Shown here: positions 35,868-42,690 of the stretch, piece by piece
Numbering within the stretch: position 1 is the first letter of the stretch
Layout of the letters: every line of letters starts with the position of its first letter
Origin: Chitinophagaceae bacterium
GTDB taxonomy: Bacteria; Bacteroidota; Bacteroidia; Chitinophagales; Chitinophagaceae
Reading direction: 5' to 3'
Assembly (NCBI GenBank): GCA_025933935.1
Contig: JAICYZ010000005.1
Coordinates: forward strand, 1-42,690
DNA: 42,690 nt
Made by a program: the position numbers and the translations under genes
Notes under the pieces: model-generated
What the model saw: the letters and a program-made list of their open reading frames with translations, nothing else
Told to the model about the DNA's origin: nothing
The model's database searches: none

Positions 35868-37208
35868 ATGAGCATGGTAGATTTAATAATGCCCAAGCTT
35901 GGCGAAAGTATCATGGAAGCTACGATATTGAAATGGCACAAAAAGCCGGGCGATAAAGTGGCAATGGACGAAACTGTGCTCGATATTGCCACTGATAAAG
36001 TCGATAGCGAAGTGCCTTCTACGGCTGAAGGAACGATTTCAGAAATACTTTTTAAAGAAAACGATGTAGTTCCGGTTGGTGCAGTCATAGCGCGGATTAA
36101 TACGAATGAAAATGTTTCTGAAAATAATGTTTCGCAACAAAATGCATCTGCACAGCAACATGAAGAAGCTGAAGTAATGGAAGAAGTTCCTTATCAGCCT
36201 GAAGAAAAAAAATCAATGAGTAACGGCGCATCAGGCATTCGTTTTTATTCGCCTTTGGTATTGAATATCGCGGCCAGCGAAGGAATTTCTATGAATGAGT
36301 TGGAGAATATTGAAGGTACAGGGCAGGATGGGAGAGTGAGCAAAAAAGATATCATGTCTTATTTGGAAAAAAGAAAAAATGCGCCTCAATCAAAACGAGA
36401 ACAAGCGCCACAAACAGAGCAAGTGCAATCGCAGCCAGCAGTGCATGAAGTGCCACAAACAACATCAAAGCAGGAATATAGTCCAACAGTTTATTCAGGA
36501 AACGTTGAAATTATTGAAATGGATCGCATGCGTAGGATGATTGCCAAACACATGATTGACAGTCAGAATGCCAGCGCTCACGTTACCAGTTTTACCGAAT
36601 GCGACGTTACCAACCTCGTTTTATGGCGCGAAAAAATCAAAAAAGATTTTGAAAAAAGGGAAGGAGAAAAAATGACTTTCACGCCATTGTTTGTTGAAGC
36701 TGTTGTAAAATGCATCAAAAAATATCCGATCATCAATAGCAGCGTGGACGGCGATAATATCGTGATCAAAAAAGATATTAATATCGGCATGGCAACTGCA
36801 ATGCCGACTGGCAACTTAATTGTACCAGTAATTAAAAATGCTGATCAGCTCAATTTAACAGGGCTTGCAAAACAGGTAAATGGATTGGCAAATGCTGCAA
36901 GAAATAACAAATTAAAACCGGACGATACCGCTGGTGGCACTTTTACTTTGACGAATGTGGGTACTTTTGGAAGCCTCATGGGCACGCCTATAATTAATCA
37001 ACCGCAGGTGGCTATTCTGGCCGTCGGTGCTATAAAAAAACGGCCGGTTGTTATTGAGAGCGAACAAGGCGACAGCATTGCCATCCGTCATATGATGTAT
37101 CTTTCATTAAGCTATGACCACCGGATTATTGATGGCGCTTTGGGCTCTACATTCTTAAATGCTGTGGCAAAGGAATTAGAAAACTTTGATGGAAAAAGAG
37201 GGTTTTAG
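35868..37208 (+). CDS. Dihydrolipoamide acyltransferase (E2) of a second 2-oxoacid dehydrogenase
   Basis: A 446-residue E2 chain: lipoyl domain 1-78 with Lys44 in ATDKVDSEVPS, a Gln/Glu-rich linker, an E1/E3-binding domain about 123-160 (FYSPLVLNIAASEGISMNELENIEGTGQDGRVSKKDI), a second Gln/Pro-rich linker and the catalytic domain from about 205 with His418 and Asp422 in SYDHRIIDGALGS. The DKVD lipoyl site and the overall layout suit a branched-chain 2-oxoacid or pyruvate dehydrogenase complex rather than the 2-oxoglutarate complex, whose E2 is sucB here. No E1 or E3 gene is adjacent, so the partner must be encoded elsewhere. Confidence 0.92.
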   Translation: MSMVDLIMPKLGESIMEATILKWHKKPGDKVAMDETVLDIATDKVDSEVPSTAEGTISEILFKENDVVPVGAVIARINTNENVSENNVSQQNASAQQHEEAEVMEEVPYQPEEKKSMSNGASGIRFYSPLVLNIAASEGISMNELENIEGTGQDGRVSKKDIMSYLEKRKNAPQSKREQAPQTEQVQSQPAVHEVPQTTSKQEYSPTVYSGNVEIIEMDRMRRMIAKHMIDSQNASAHVTSFTECDVTNLVLWREKIKKDFEKREGEKMTFTPLFVEAVVKCIKKYPIINSSVDGDNIVIKKDINIGMATAMPTGNLIVPVIKNADQLNLTGLAKQVNGLANAARNNKLKPDDTAGGTFTLTNVGTFGSLMGTPIINQPQVAILAVGAIKKRPVVIESEQGDSIAIRHMMYLSLSYDHRIIDGALGSTFLNAVAKELENFDGKRGF

Positions 37209-37231
37209 TGAATGGTGGGTGAGTAAATTGA

Positions 37232-37273
37232 ACTTTCAACCTTCAATCGTAAACGTTCAAGCTTCAACTTTCA
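37232..37273. repeat. ACCTTCA-type heptamer array between convergent genes
   Basis: Six in-phase units: ACTTTCA, ACCTTCA, ATCGTAA, ACGTTCA, AGCTTCA, ACTTTCA. It occupies half of the 84-nt gap between the convergent E2 and binding-protein genes. Confidence 0.75.
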
Positions 37274-37292
37274 ATTGAACCTTCCGCAATTA

Positions 37293-38477
37293 TTACCATT
37301 CTCTCATAATATTCCCATTCAATATTTGCATGATAAAAAGGTGTTTATTTTCAAAATAATCAGGAATGCTTTTATTATTGTCATGGTAGACAGGACGGAA
37401 GTTAAAATCATGCAAAGGAGCGTATAAGCTATCATTAATATTTTCCATGAAATTTCCCGGATGATTGATTAAAATAGAAGTAAAATTATAAGTGGTTTCA
37501 AAACCTTTTTCAGCCATATCGCTTGGGTCTGTCCGATATAGACGAAAATATTTATCATCTAAATACTCTTTAAACCCATTATTTTTTACATCGTGATGCG
37601 GAGTAGTATAACGGATGGGAAAATCTTTATAAACATCTTTTCTATACAAACTTGAAAATCCATCCCAGTTAGGCATTCCAATAAAAACCAATGGATTTGT
37701 TTTTTGAATCGGATAACACGCATCAGCTAACTTTTGTGCAAAAGTTTCATCAAGGCTGGCGCCAATCACTACGATAGGTTTCGTAGTATCAACCAGATAT
37801 CTTAATCCCGCAGAAGAAATCGAACTATCGAGCATGATGGTTCTTATTTTTAAAAGCGGCTTGCCATCTACCCAGTTTATTTCTTTGAAATAATTATCAA
37901 TCCGGTTGTCATTTTTCTTTTTTACGAGGTAAATATTGTCTGTTCCATGCTTTTGAAGAATATAACTGAAGATTCCTTCACAATGGGATTTTAAAGTCGA
38001 ATTGACAATTAATAAAAAAGGATTTTGTCTTATGCGCCCATCGTTTGGATAGGTGGCGGAAACAAACGGAACGTTTCTTTGCACCGCGAACTGAGCCAGG
38101 ATACTGTATTCCGGCTCTTTCACTGATCCGATAATTAAATCTACGTTATCTAATTTTTTATTTTTTATTAAAGATAAAACAGGTTGTGTGGCAGATTTTG
38201 AATCATAGATAAATGCTTCTACGTGTTGCCCTTTCAAATTTATTGTGTCCAACGCAATTTGCGCTCCCTGCACGAAATCTGCTCCGGCGATGCTAAATGA
38301 TGGCAGGGATCTTTCCTGTTTTAATTTGTCTCCTGTAAATGCAGAATCCAGGTACAGCGGCGCAAAAATAGCTACATGGTAAGTTTTGTTTGGGGCCGGA
38401 TAACTGACTTGGGCAAATAAATGGTGCGGTGGAAAAAAAATAAACAGGACAATAAAAGATAAAAAGTATTTCTTCAT
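37293..38477 (-). CDS. Periplasmic type 1 binding-fold protein (ABC substrate-binding-like)
   Basis: A 394-residue exported protein. ATG 38477 gives a normal signal peptide (MKKYFLSFIVLFIFFPPHHLFAQ); the frame runs on to TTG/ATG-like starts near 38516, but those 13 residues (ELRIKNCELRI) are just the translation of a heptamer array, so 38477 is chosen. The mature part has the Leu/Ile/Val-binding type fold: HVAIFAPLYLDSAF, GADFVQGAQIALDTIN, DLIIGSVKEPEYSILAQFAVQRNVPFVSATYP and PIVVIGASLDETFAQKL. Its ligand is unknown and no permease is nearby. Similar proteins in Bacteroidota sometimes carry LysM domains, but none is seen here. It follows guaA on the same strand. Confidence 0.82.
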   Translation of the reverse strand: MKKYFLSFIVLFIFFPPHHLFAQVSYPAPNKTYHVAIFAPLYLDSAFTGDKLKQERSLPSFSIAGADFVQGAQIALDTINLKGQHVEAFIYDSKSATQPVLSLIKNKKLDNVDLIIGSVKEPEYSILAQFAVQRNVPFVSATYPNDGRIRQNPFLLIVNSTLKSHCEGIFSYILQKHGTDNIYLVKKKNDNRIDNYFKEINWVDGKPLLKIRTIMLDSSISSAGLRYLVDTTKPIVVIGASLDETFAQKLADACYPIQKTNPLVFIGMPNWDGFSSLYRKDVYKDFPIRYTTPHHDVKNNGFKEYLDDKYFRLYRTDPSDMAEKGFETTYNFTSILINHPGNFMENINDSLYAPLHDFNFRPVYHDNNKSIPDYFENKHLFIMQILNGNIMREW

Positions 38478-38533
38478 AATTCTTAATTCGCAATTCTTAA
38501 TTCTTAATTCTAACATCGTACATCAGACATTAG
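38478..38533. repeat. Composite heptamer array filling the guaA / binding-protein gap
   Basis: Eight in-phase 7-nt units: AATTCTT, AATTCGC, AATTCTT twice, AATTCTA, then ACATCGT, ACATCAG, ACATTAG. It begins at the base next to the start codon (38477-38475, minus strand) and ends 4 nt before the guaA stop, so 56 of the 60 intergenic bases are repeat. Confidence 0.85.
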
Positions 38534-38537
38534 CACT

Positions 38538-40100
38538 CTATTCCCATTCGATTGTTGCCGGCGGCTTACTGCTGATATCATAAACCACGCGATTAATTCC
38601 TTTGATATTATTAATGATTTCGTTGGAAACATAAGCAAGGAAATCATAAGGAAGATGCGCCCAGTCTGCTGTCATTCCATCTACCGAAGTAACAGCACGA
38701 AGTGCAACCGTAAATTCATACGTTCTTTCATCACCCATTACACCCACGCTTTTCACAGGAAGTAAGATAGCGCCAGCTTGCCACACGGTTGCATACAAAT
38801 CAAATTTTTTCAAAGCATTCACATAAATCGCATCCGCCTTTTGTAGTAACTGCACCTTTTCTTCCGTCACCTCTCCAAGAATTCTAATTGCCAATCCTGG
38901 TCCGGGGAAAGGATGGCGGTTTAGGAGGGAAGAAGGAAGACCAAGTTCTGCACCCACTTTTCTTACTTCATCTTTGAATAAAGAACGAAGCGGTTCTATC
39001 AGCAAAAGTTTCATCCGTTCAGGAAGCCCGCCTACATTATGATGCGACTTGATGGTAACGGAAGGGCCATGAACAGATACCGATTCAATTACATCAGGAT
39101 AAATAGTGCCCTGACCGAGAAATTCGATCCCTTCAATCTTGTGCGCTTCTTCATCAAAAATTTCTATAAAGCTTTTTCCGATCGCTTTTCTTTTTTCTTC
39201 AGGATCCGATTTTCCAGCGAGCTTTTTATAAAAATAATTTTTTGCATCTACACCTTTAATATTTAATCCAATGCTTTTACATGATTCAATCACCTGTTCA
39301 AATTCATCTTTACGCAATACGCCATTATCAACAAAAATTCCATAAAGATTTTTTCCAATAGCACGATGAATTAAAGTAGCAGCAACGGTAGAATCGACGC
39401 CGCCACTCAAAGCCATAATTACTTTTTTATCGCCGATCTTTTCTTTTATCGCAGCGACAGTATCATTTATAAAATGCGCCGGAGTCCAGTCCTGGCTACA
39501 TTTACAAACACTTATCAAAAAATTGCTAATTATTTTTTTGCCTTCCGCCGAATGATAAACTTCCGGGTGAAACTGTAAACCAAAAATCGCATTATTTCCT
39601 GTCCGAATGGCATCGCCAGGCGGGGTGTCTTTACTGTCAAAAGCTGCAACGGGAATATTGTGTGTAGATGCAGAAATTGAAAAAGTATCGGGAAGTTTTT
39701 TGATCGTATCGCTATGGCTCATCCATACATCAGAATCGTTTTTTACATCTTTCAATAATTCATCTGACTGGTTTTTTATCTGCAATTTTGATCTGCCATA
39801 TTCACGCTTATCACTTTTTTCAACAATACCGCCATATATTTTTGCAATCAATTGCGCACCGTAACAAATTCCCAGAACCGGAACTTTTTCAGCAATTTTT
39901 TTTACATCAACAAACAAAGCGCCTTTGTCATTTACCGAGAAGGGCGATCCCGAAAGGATCACTCCTTTCAGTGTGGGTGAAAATTCAATTTCTTTGTTGA
40001 ATGGAGTAATTTCACAATAAACATTCGCCTCTCTTACGCTCCTGGCAATGAGTTGCGTGTATTGGGAACCAAAGTCAAGAATCAGGATTTTTTCAGTCAT
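38538..40100 (-). CDS. guaA: GMP synthase (glutamine-hydrolysing)
   Basis: A 520-residue enzyme that aminates XMP to GMP. Class I amidotransferase domain first: Cys79 in GICYGAQL, His178 and Glu180 in LQFHPEVYH. The ATP pyrophosphatase domain has the P-loop SGGVDS (232-237) and [13 protein letters not shown]. The dimerisation domain ends [17 protein letters not shown], the standard C-terminus. It is about as long as E. coli GuaA (525). The upstream sequence TACCTTCG (40113-40106, minus strand) differs at one base from TAnnTTTG and may be the -7 box, giving a leader of almost no length before ATG 40100. The binding-protein gene follows after a 60-nt repeat-filled gap. Confidence 0.97.
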   Translation of the reverse strand: MTEKILILDFGSQYTQLIARSVREANVYCEITPFNKEIEFSPTLKGVILSGSPFSVNDKGALFVDVKKIAEKVPVLGICYGAQLIAKIYGGIVEKSDKREYGRSKLQIKNQSDELLKDVKNDSDVWMSHSDTIKKLPDTFSISASTHNIPVAAFDSKDTPPGDAIRTGNNAIFGLQFHPEVYHSAEGKKIISNFLISVCKCSQDWTPAHFINDTVAAIKEKIGDKKVIMALSGGVDSTVAATLIHRAIGKNLYGIFVDNGVLRKDEFEQVIESCKSIGLNIKGVDAKNYFYKKLAGKSDPEEKRKAIGKSFIEIFDEEAHKIEGIEFLGQGTIYPDVIESVSVHGPSVTIKSHHNVGGLPERMKLLLIEPLRSLFKDEVRKVGAELGLPSSLLNRHPFPGPGLAIRILGEVTEEKVQLLQKADAIYVNALKKFDLYATVWQAGAILLPVKSVGVMGDERTYEFTVALRAVTSVDGMTADWAHLPYDFLAYVSNEIINNIKGINRVVYDISSKPPATIEWE

Positions 40101-40198
40101 GGCTGCGAAGGTAAATCGTTTATTGTTTCTATAATTTCATTCTTTATTCGAAAAAATAAACATTCAGAATTGTTTTAAAAATAAATTTTTCTTATTAT

Positions 40199-40206
40199 TA
40201 CTTTTG
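40199..40206 (+). promoter_or_regulatory. -7 element of the DUF2807 gene
   Basis: TACTTTTG matches TAnnTTTG and lies 17 nt before ATG 40223. A TTG at 40170-40172 is 26 nt upstream, longer than the usual spacing. Confidence 0.5.
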
Positions 40207-40222
40207 GCATTAAAAATAGCAG

Positions 40223-40927
40223 ATGAAAAACTTAATCCTTCTTTTCGTTACTTCCGTCCTATTTACATCATGCGCTTCTGTCTCCGGAAATGGAAATGTG
40301 CGTGATGAAAACAGGGATATTTCTGCAATCGATGCTGTAAAAACGTCAGGGTCAATCGATGTGGAAATTAAAGATGGAAACAATTATTCATTGGTAGTTG
40401 AAAATGATGAGAATTTAATTCCTTATGTTATTACAGACGTAAATGGCGGCGTATTAAATATTCATTATAAAAATGGATATTCTATAATGAATGATCATGC
40501 AAAAGTGATTGTTACTGCCCCTTCTCTAAATAAATTGATTACCTCCGGTTCCGGAGATATCAGCAGCAATGGCATCATAAAAAGTAATCAACAGATGGAA
40601 ATTAGTACGTCCGGTTCCGGCGATGTGAACGTTGAGCTGGATGCACCCTCAGTAAAAGTAACGGGCTCAGGTTCCGGAAATATTTCTTTGTCGGGGCGAA
40701 CAAAAGATTTTGATTGTAAAATAAGCGGCAGCGGCGATATGAAATGTGCGAATTTGAAAGCAGAAAATGCAGCGATTCGTGTTTCAGGTAGTTCTGACGT
40801 TCATGTTTTTGCAAGTGTAAGTTTGAAAGTAAATGTGAGCGGTAGTGGCGATGTAACGTATAGCGGAAATCCCACTTCTCCGGAAATTCATATTGCAGGA
40901 AGTGGAACTGTTACAGCGCAGCAATGA
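40223..40927 (+). CDS. Head-GIN (DUF2807) domain lipoprotein
   Basis: A 234-residue lipoprotein (signal MKNLILLFVTSVLFTSC, lipobox F-T-S-C) with the putative autotransporter adhesin head-GIN domain. The domain is a right-handed beta-helix-like repeat in which SGSGD or SGSGN recurs about every 20 residues (ITSGSGDIS, STSGSGDVN, VTGSGSGNIS, ISGSGDMK, VSGSGDVTYSG), ending with AGSGTVTAQQ. Such proteins are common in Bacteroidota outer membranes and their function is unproven. The gene is monocistronic with a consensus -7 element, and converges on the aspartyl protease with 39 nt between. Confidence 0.92.
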   Translation: MKNLILLFVTSVLFTSCASVSGNGNVRDENRDISAIDAVKTSGSIDVEIKDGNNYSLVVENDENLIPYVITDVNGGVLNIHYKNGYSIMNDHAKVIVTAPSLNKLITSGSGDISSNGIIKSNQQMEISTSGSGDVNVELDAPSVKVTGSGSGNISLSGRTKDFDCKISGSGDMKCANLKAENAAIRVSGSSDVHVFASVSLKVNVSGSGDVTYSGNPTSPEIHIAGSGTVTAQQ

Positions 40928-40945
40928 GTTTTAATTTGTCGACAT

Positions 40946-40966
40946 TTGAAGGTTGATGCTTGAAGA
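40946..40966. repeat. TTGAAGG heptamer array abutting a stop codon
   Basis: Three units TTGAAGG, TTGATGC, TTGAAGA, ending at the base before the aspartyl protease stop codon (40967-40969, minus strand). It takes up half of the 39-nt gap. Confidence 0.6.
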
Positions 40967-42151
40967 TTAACGAATCCTTCCCACCTTCAAAAAAATCATT
41001 ATAGGAACTTTATTCCTCATTACGAGTACTTGAATTCTAGTTCCTGTTTTTTGCAAAAGATTTTTATATGTCTCCAGATTACCACTGAAATTGTTGTTTA
41101 TCGACATAATAACATCATCATTTTTAAGGCCGCTTTTGTCAGCAGGAGAACCTTCAATGATATCATCAATAATTATTTCGCCGTCAAGATTGTACATAGT
41201 CATTCCTGTATAAGAATAGTCAAAAGCATCCCGAAAATGGCTGTTTGGCAATAGATGAATTTCGCGTTGGGGATAATTAATCACCAGGTTAAAACGCCTT
41301 AGAATGTCATTGCCGATCAAACCGCCAAGCGATGGATATGAAAGCACATTGAATTCATCATCGAGAACATATGTGGGCACTTTTCTGAATTTGTAAGAAC
41401 CAATTTGCAGCTCTTTAATTACTGTTAGCTGCATTCTTCTTTTGCCTCCGAGCCCCTGAACTTCAATGGGTGAAGGTTTTCTTTTTTTTAATAAAACGGA
41501 ACTGTCATCTTTGAATTGTTTGCTTATTAAAAAACACAATCCTGCTCCGGTGTCAAAAAAAAATTTTGAACCGACGGTTTTAGCATCTTTGATTCGCAGT
41601 GGCACAATAGGCAACCCTCTGAATTGCGGACGTAATAAAAAGCCGTGTTCAGCATACCTGACAAATCCAGGTTGAAATACACTAATTTTTAAACTATCAA
41701 AATTTACTTTTACAACATACCTGCTCAAAAAGCTATAACCGATAATTCCGTCTATTTTTATTCCATACACACTCGAGAGCACTTCGTAATTATTGATATA
41801 AAAATCAAGGCTATCAATGGTGATTCCGGGAAATGAAAGACGGTTGTGTTGCGCGAAATCAACTTTACGTACGCCGGCTATTCCATAAATATATCTGCCA
41901 GATGGAACGTGGGGGATGTGATAAGTTTCAGTTGTTGTGGAATCTAATGAAATGCCACCGCTGCCTGTATCGAGGATAAAATTGAAGGTGTCGGAAATAT
42001 TATTAAACTGTGCTTTCAACAAAATAACACCGCCACTCAACTGTTTAAAAGGAAATGAAGTAATAAACTTTGCTGGTTTTTCCGAATACATTTCTTGAGC
42101 AGATAAACCGCCGGTTCTTAATAAAAAAAAGAAGAAAAGCAGAATCTTCAT
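40967..42151 (-). CDS. Retropepsin-like aspartyl protease with C-terminal PDZ domain
   Basis: A 394-residue exported protein (signal MKILLFFFFLLRTGGLSAQ). Two aspartyl protease half-domains are fused in one chain: Asp61 in FILDTGSGGIS and Asp200 in FFFDTGAGLCF, with matching flap-side strands (DGIIGYSFLSRY and GGLIGNDILRRF). Residues about 315-390 form a PDZ domain (IIDDIIEGSPADKSGLKNDDVIMSINN). The combination suggests a periplasmic protease that recognises C-termini or is scaffolded through PDZ. Bacteroidota genomes carry several such proteins and no substrate is known. The last codons border a heptamer array. Confidence 0.92.
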   Translation of the reverse strand: MKILLFFFFLLRTGGLSAQEMYSEKPAKFITSFPFKQLSGGVILLKAQFNNISDTFNFILDTGSGGISLDSTTTETYHIPHVPSGRYIYGIAGVRKVDFAQHNRLSFPGITIDSLDFYINNYEVLSSVYGIKIDGIIGYSFLSRYVVKVNFDSLKISVFQPGFVRYAEHGFLLRPQFRGLPIVPLRIKDAKTVGSKFFFDTGAGLCFLISKQFKDDSSVLLKKRKPSPIEVQGLGGKRRMQLTVIKELQIGSYKFRKVPTYVLDDEFNVLSYPSLGGLIGNDILRRFNLVINYPQREIHLLPNSHFRDAFDYSYTGMTMYNLDGEIIIDDIIEGSPADKSGLKNDDVIMSINNNFSGNLETYKNLLQKTGTRIQVLVMRNKVPIMIFLKVGRIR

Positions 42152-42186
42152 AAAGGATAAAAACTAAATTTAAGATTTATTGCTTG

Positions 42187-42194
42187 TATTTTTG
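42187..42194 (+). promoter_or_regulatory. -7 element upstream of mqnC
   Basis: TATTTTTG matches TAnnTTTG. The transcript would begin near 42201. An AGG at 42218-42220, six bases before ATG 42227, is one of the few plausible ribosome sites in the window. Confidence 0.5.
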
Positions 42195-42226
42195 CTTAAA
42201 TTATTTTGAATGGTTTTAGGAAACAA

Positions 42227-42690
42227 ATGGAAGCAATGAATACATCGGAATTATTACAAAAAGCATTACGTTTTGAATTTCTTTCTGTAGAAGAAGGCAC
42301 TTTTTTATTTAAAAATGCTGCATTATCAGAACTCATGACCGTCGCCGATGAACTGCGAAAAATACAAGTGCCGCATGGAAAAGTAACCTGGATTATTGAT
42401 AGAAATGTCAATACGACGAATGTTTGTATTGCGAATTGCAAATTTTGTAATTTTTACAGGATACCGGGCCATAAAGACGCTTACGTTACTGACATCGAAA
42501 CCTATAAAAGAAAAATTGAAGAAACATTTAAATATGGAGGGGAACAATTATTGTTGCAGGGCGGACATCATCCTGATTTGGATTTGAATTATTACGTGAA
42601 TCTTTTTAAAGAATTAAAAAAGCTATTTCCAAAGTTAAAACTTCATGCTTTGGGGCCACCGGAAGTAGCGCACATTACCAAAATTTCAAA
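42227..42690 (+). CDS. mqnC: Dehypoxanthine futalosine cyclase MqnC, 5' part (runs off window)
   Basis: The first 154 residues of a radical SAM enzyme of the futalosine menaquinone pathway, which cyclises dehypoxanthine futalosine. The iron-sulfur motif CxxxCxxC is Cys67, Cys71, Cys74 in VCIANCKFCNFYR. Flanking segments KIQVPHGKVTWIIDRNVNTTN, RIPGHKDAYVTDIETYKRKIEETFKYGGEQLLLQGGHHPDL and LHALGPPEVAHI match MqnC and separate it from the related MqnE. ATG 42227 is chosen for its nearby AGG; ATG 42236 in the same frame is also possible. No other menaquinone gene is visible in the window. Confidence 0.94.
   Translation, partial: MEAMNTSELLQKALRFEFLSVEEGTFLFKNAALSELMTVADELRKIQVPHGKVTWIIDRNVNTTNVCIANCKFCNFYRIPGHKDAYVTDIETYKRKIEETFKYGGEQLLLQGGHHPDLDLNYYVNLFKELKKLFPKLKLHALGPPEVAHITKIS

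Noticed and set aside
38478-38516. N-terminal extension ELRIKNCELRI of the binding protein
   Set aside because: It is a translation of the heptamer array in front of a normal signal peptide.

Overview
The window is a stretch of chromosome from a member of the Bacteroidota, most likely a Chitinophagaceae-type organism. The support is: low G+C by eye; promoters of the TAnnTTTG type; almost no Shine-Dalgarno sequences; signal peptides ending in S-A-Q or similar; a subtilase with a type IX secretion (T9SS) sorting domain; a head-GIN (DUF2807) lipoprotein; and the futalosine menaquinone gene mqnC. Nearly all of it is ordinary housekeeping and catabolic coding sequence. I see no prophage, integrase, transposase, CRISPR array, tRNA or rRNA.

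Layout. 1-3435 (+): 3' part of mnmA, a lipoprotein of unknown function and a T9SS-exported subtilase. 3501-9064 (-): an RsmB/NOP-type RNA methyltransferase, then sucB (with its own promoter) and sucA of 2-oxoglutarate dehydrogenase. 9372-12901: rpsT with promoter and terminator, a stand-alone HsdR-N-like nuclease domain (-), a short AMP nucleosidase, and a fused DppD-DppF-type ABC ATPase. 13008-16895 (-): a GHL10-type glycosidase, a HicAB locus whose toxin gene carries an in-frame stop, and cysS. 17090-25548: a SnoaL-like protein (+), a pnuC/nicotinamide riboside kinase-like pair (-), a GH20 hexosaminidase (-), ispD (+), a GNAT/FemAB-like transferase (-), and an M1 peptidase that appears to end in an outer-membrane barrel (-). 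26019-29412: an RRM RNA-binding protein (+), sucD (-), thyA (+) and an MtfA-like peptidase (-). 29589-37208 (+): GH13 and GH31 glycosidases, an unknown protein, a patatin and a second E2 acyltransferase. 37293-42690: a periplasmic-binding-fold protein and guaA (-), a DUF2807 lipoprotein (+), a retropepsin-like/PDZ protease (-) and the 5' part of mqnC (+).

The most unusual signal is not a gene. At least a dozen short degenerate tandem arrays with strict 7-, 8- or 9-nt periods are scattered through the window. The commonest unit is ACCTTCA (reverse complement TGAAGGT); others are TGAATnn, AATTCTT, CTGCTGA-like, TAATTAGC and GTTTAGnnn. Many abut start or stop codons exactly or fill short intergenic gaps. 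Four lie inside open reading frames (ABC ATPase linker, kinase loop, and two in the M1 peptidase). The two unrelated proteins with ACCTTCA arrays, the ABC ATPase and the M1 peptidase, both carry the hexapeptide NLQPST as a result. This behaves like a dispersed repeat family that tolerates or targets gene borders and interdomain loops.

Functional groups: 2-oxoglutarate to succinate (sucA, sucB, sucD); NAD precursor salvage (pnuC and kinase); polysaccharide and chitin/peptidoglycan sugar use (GH13, GH31, GH20, GHL10); and surface or periplasmic proteolysis (S8, M1, aspartyl/PDZ, MtfA).
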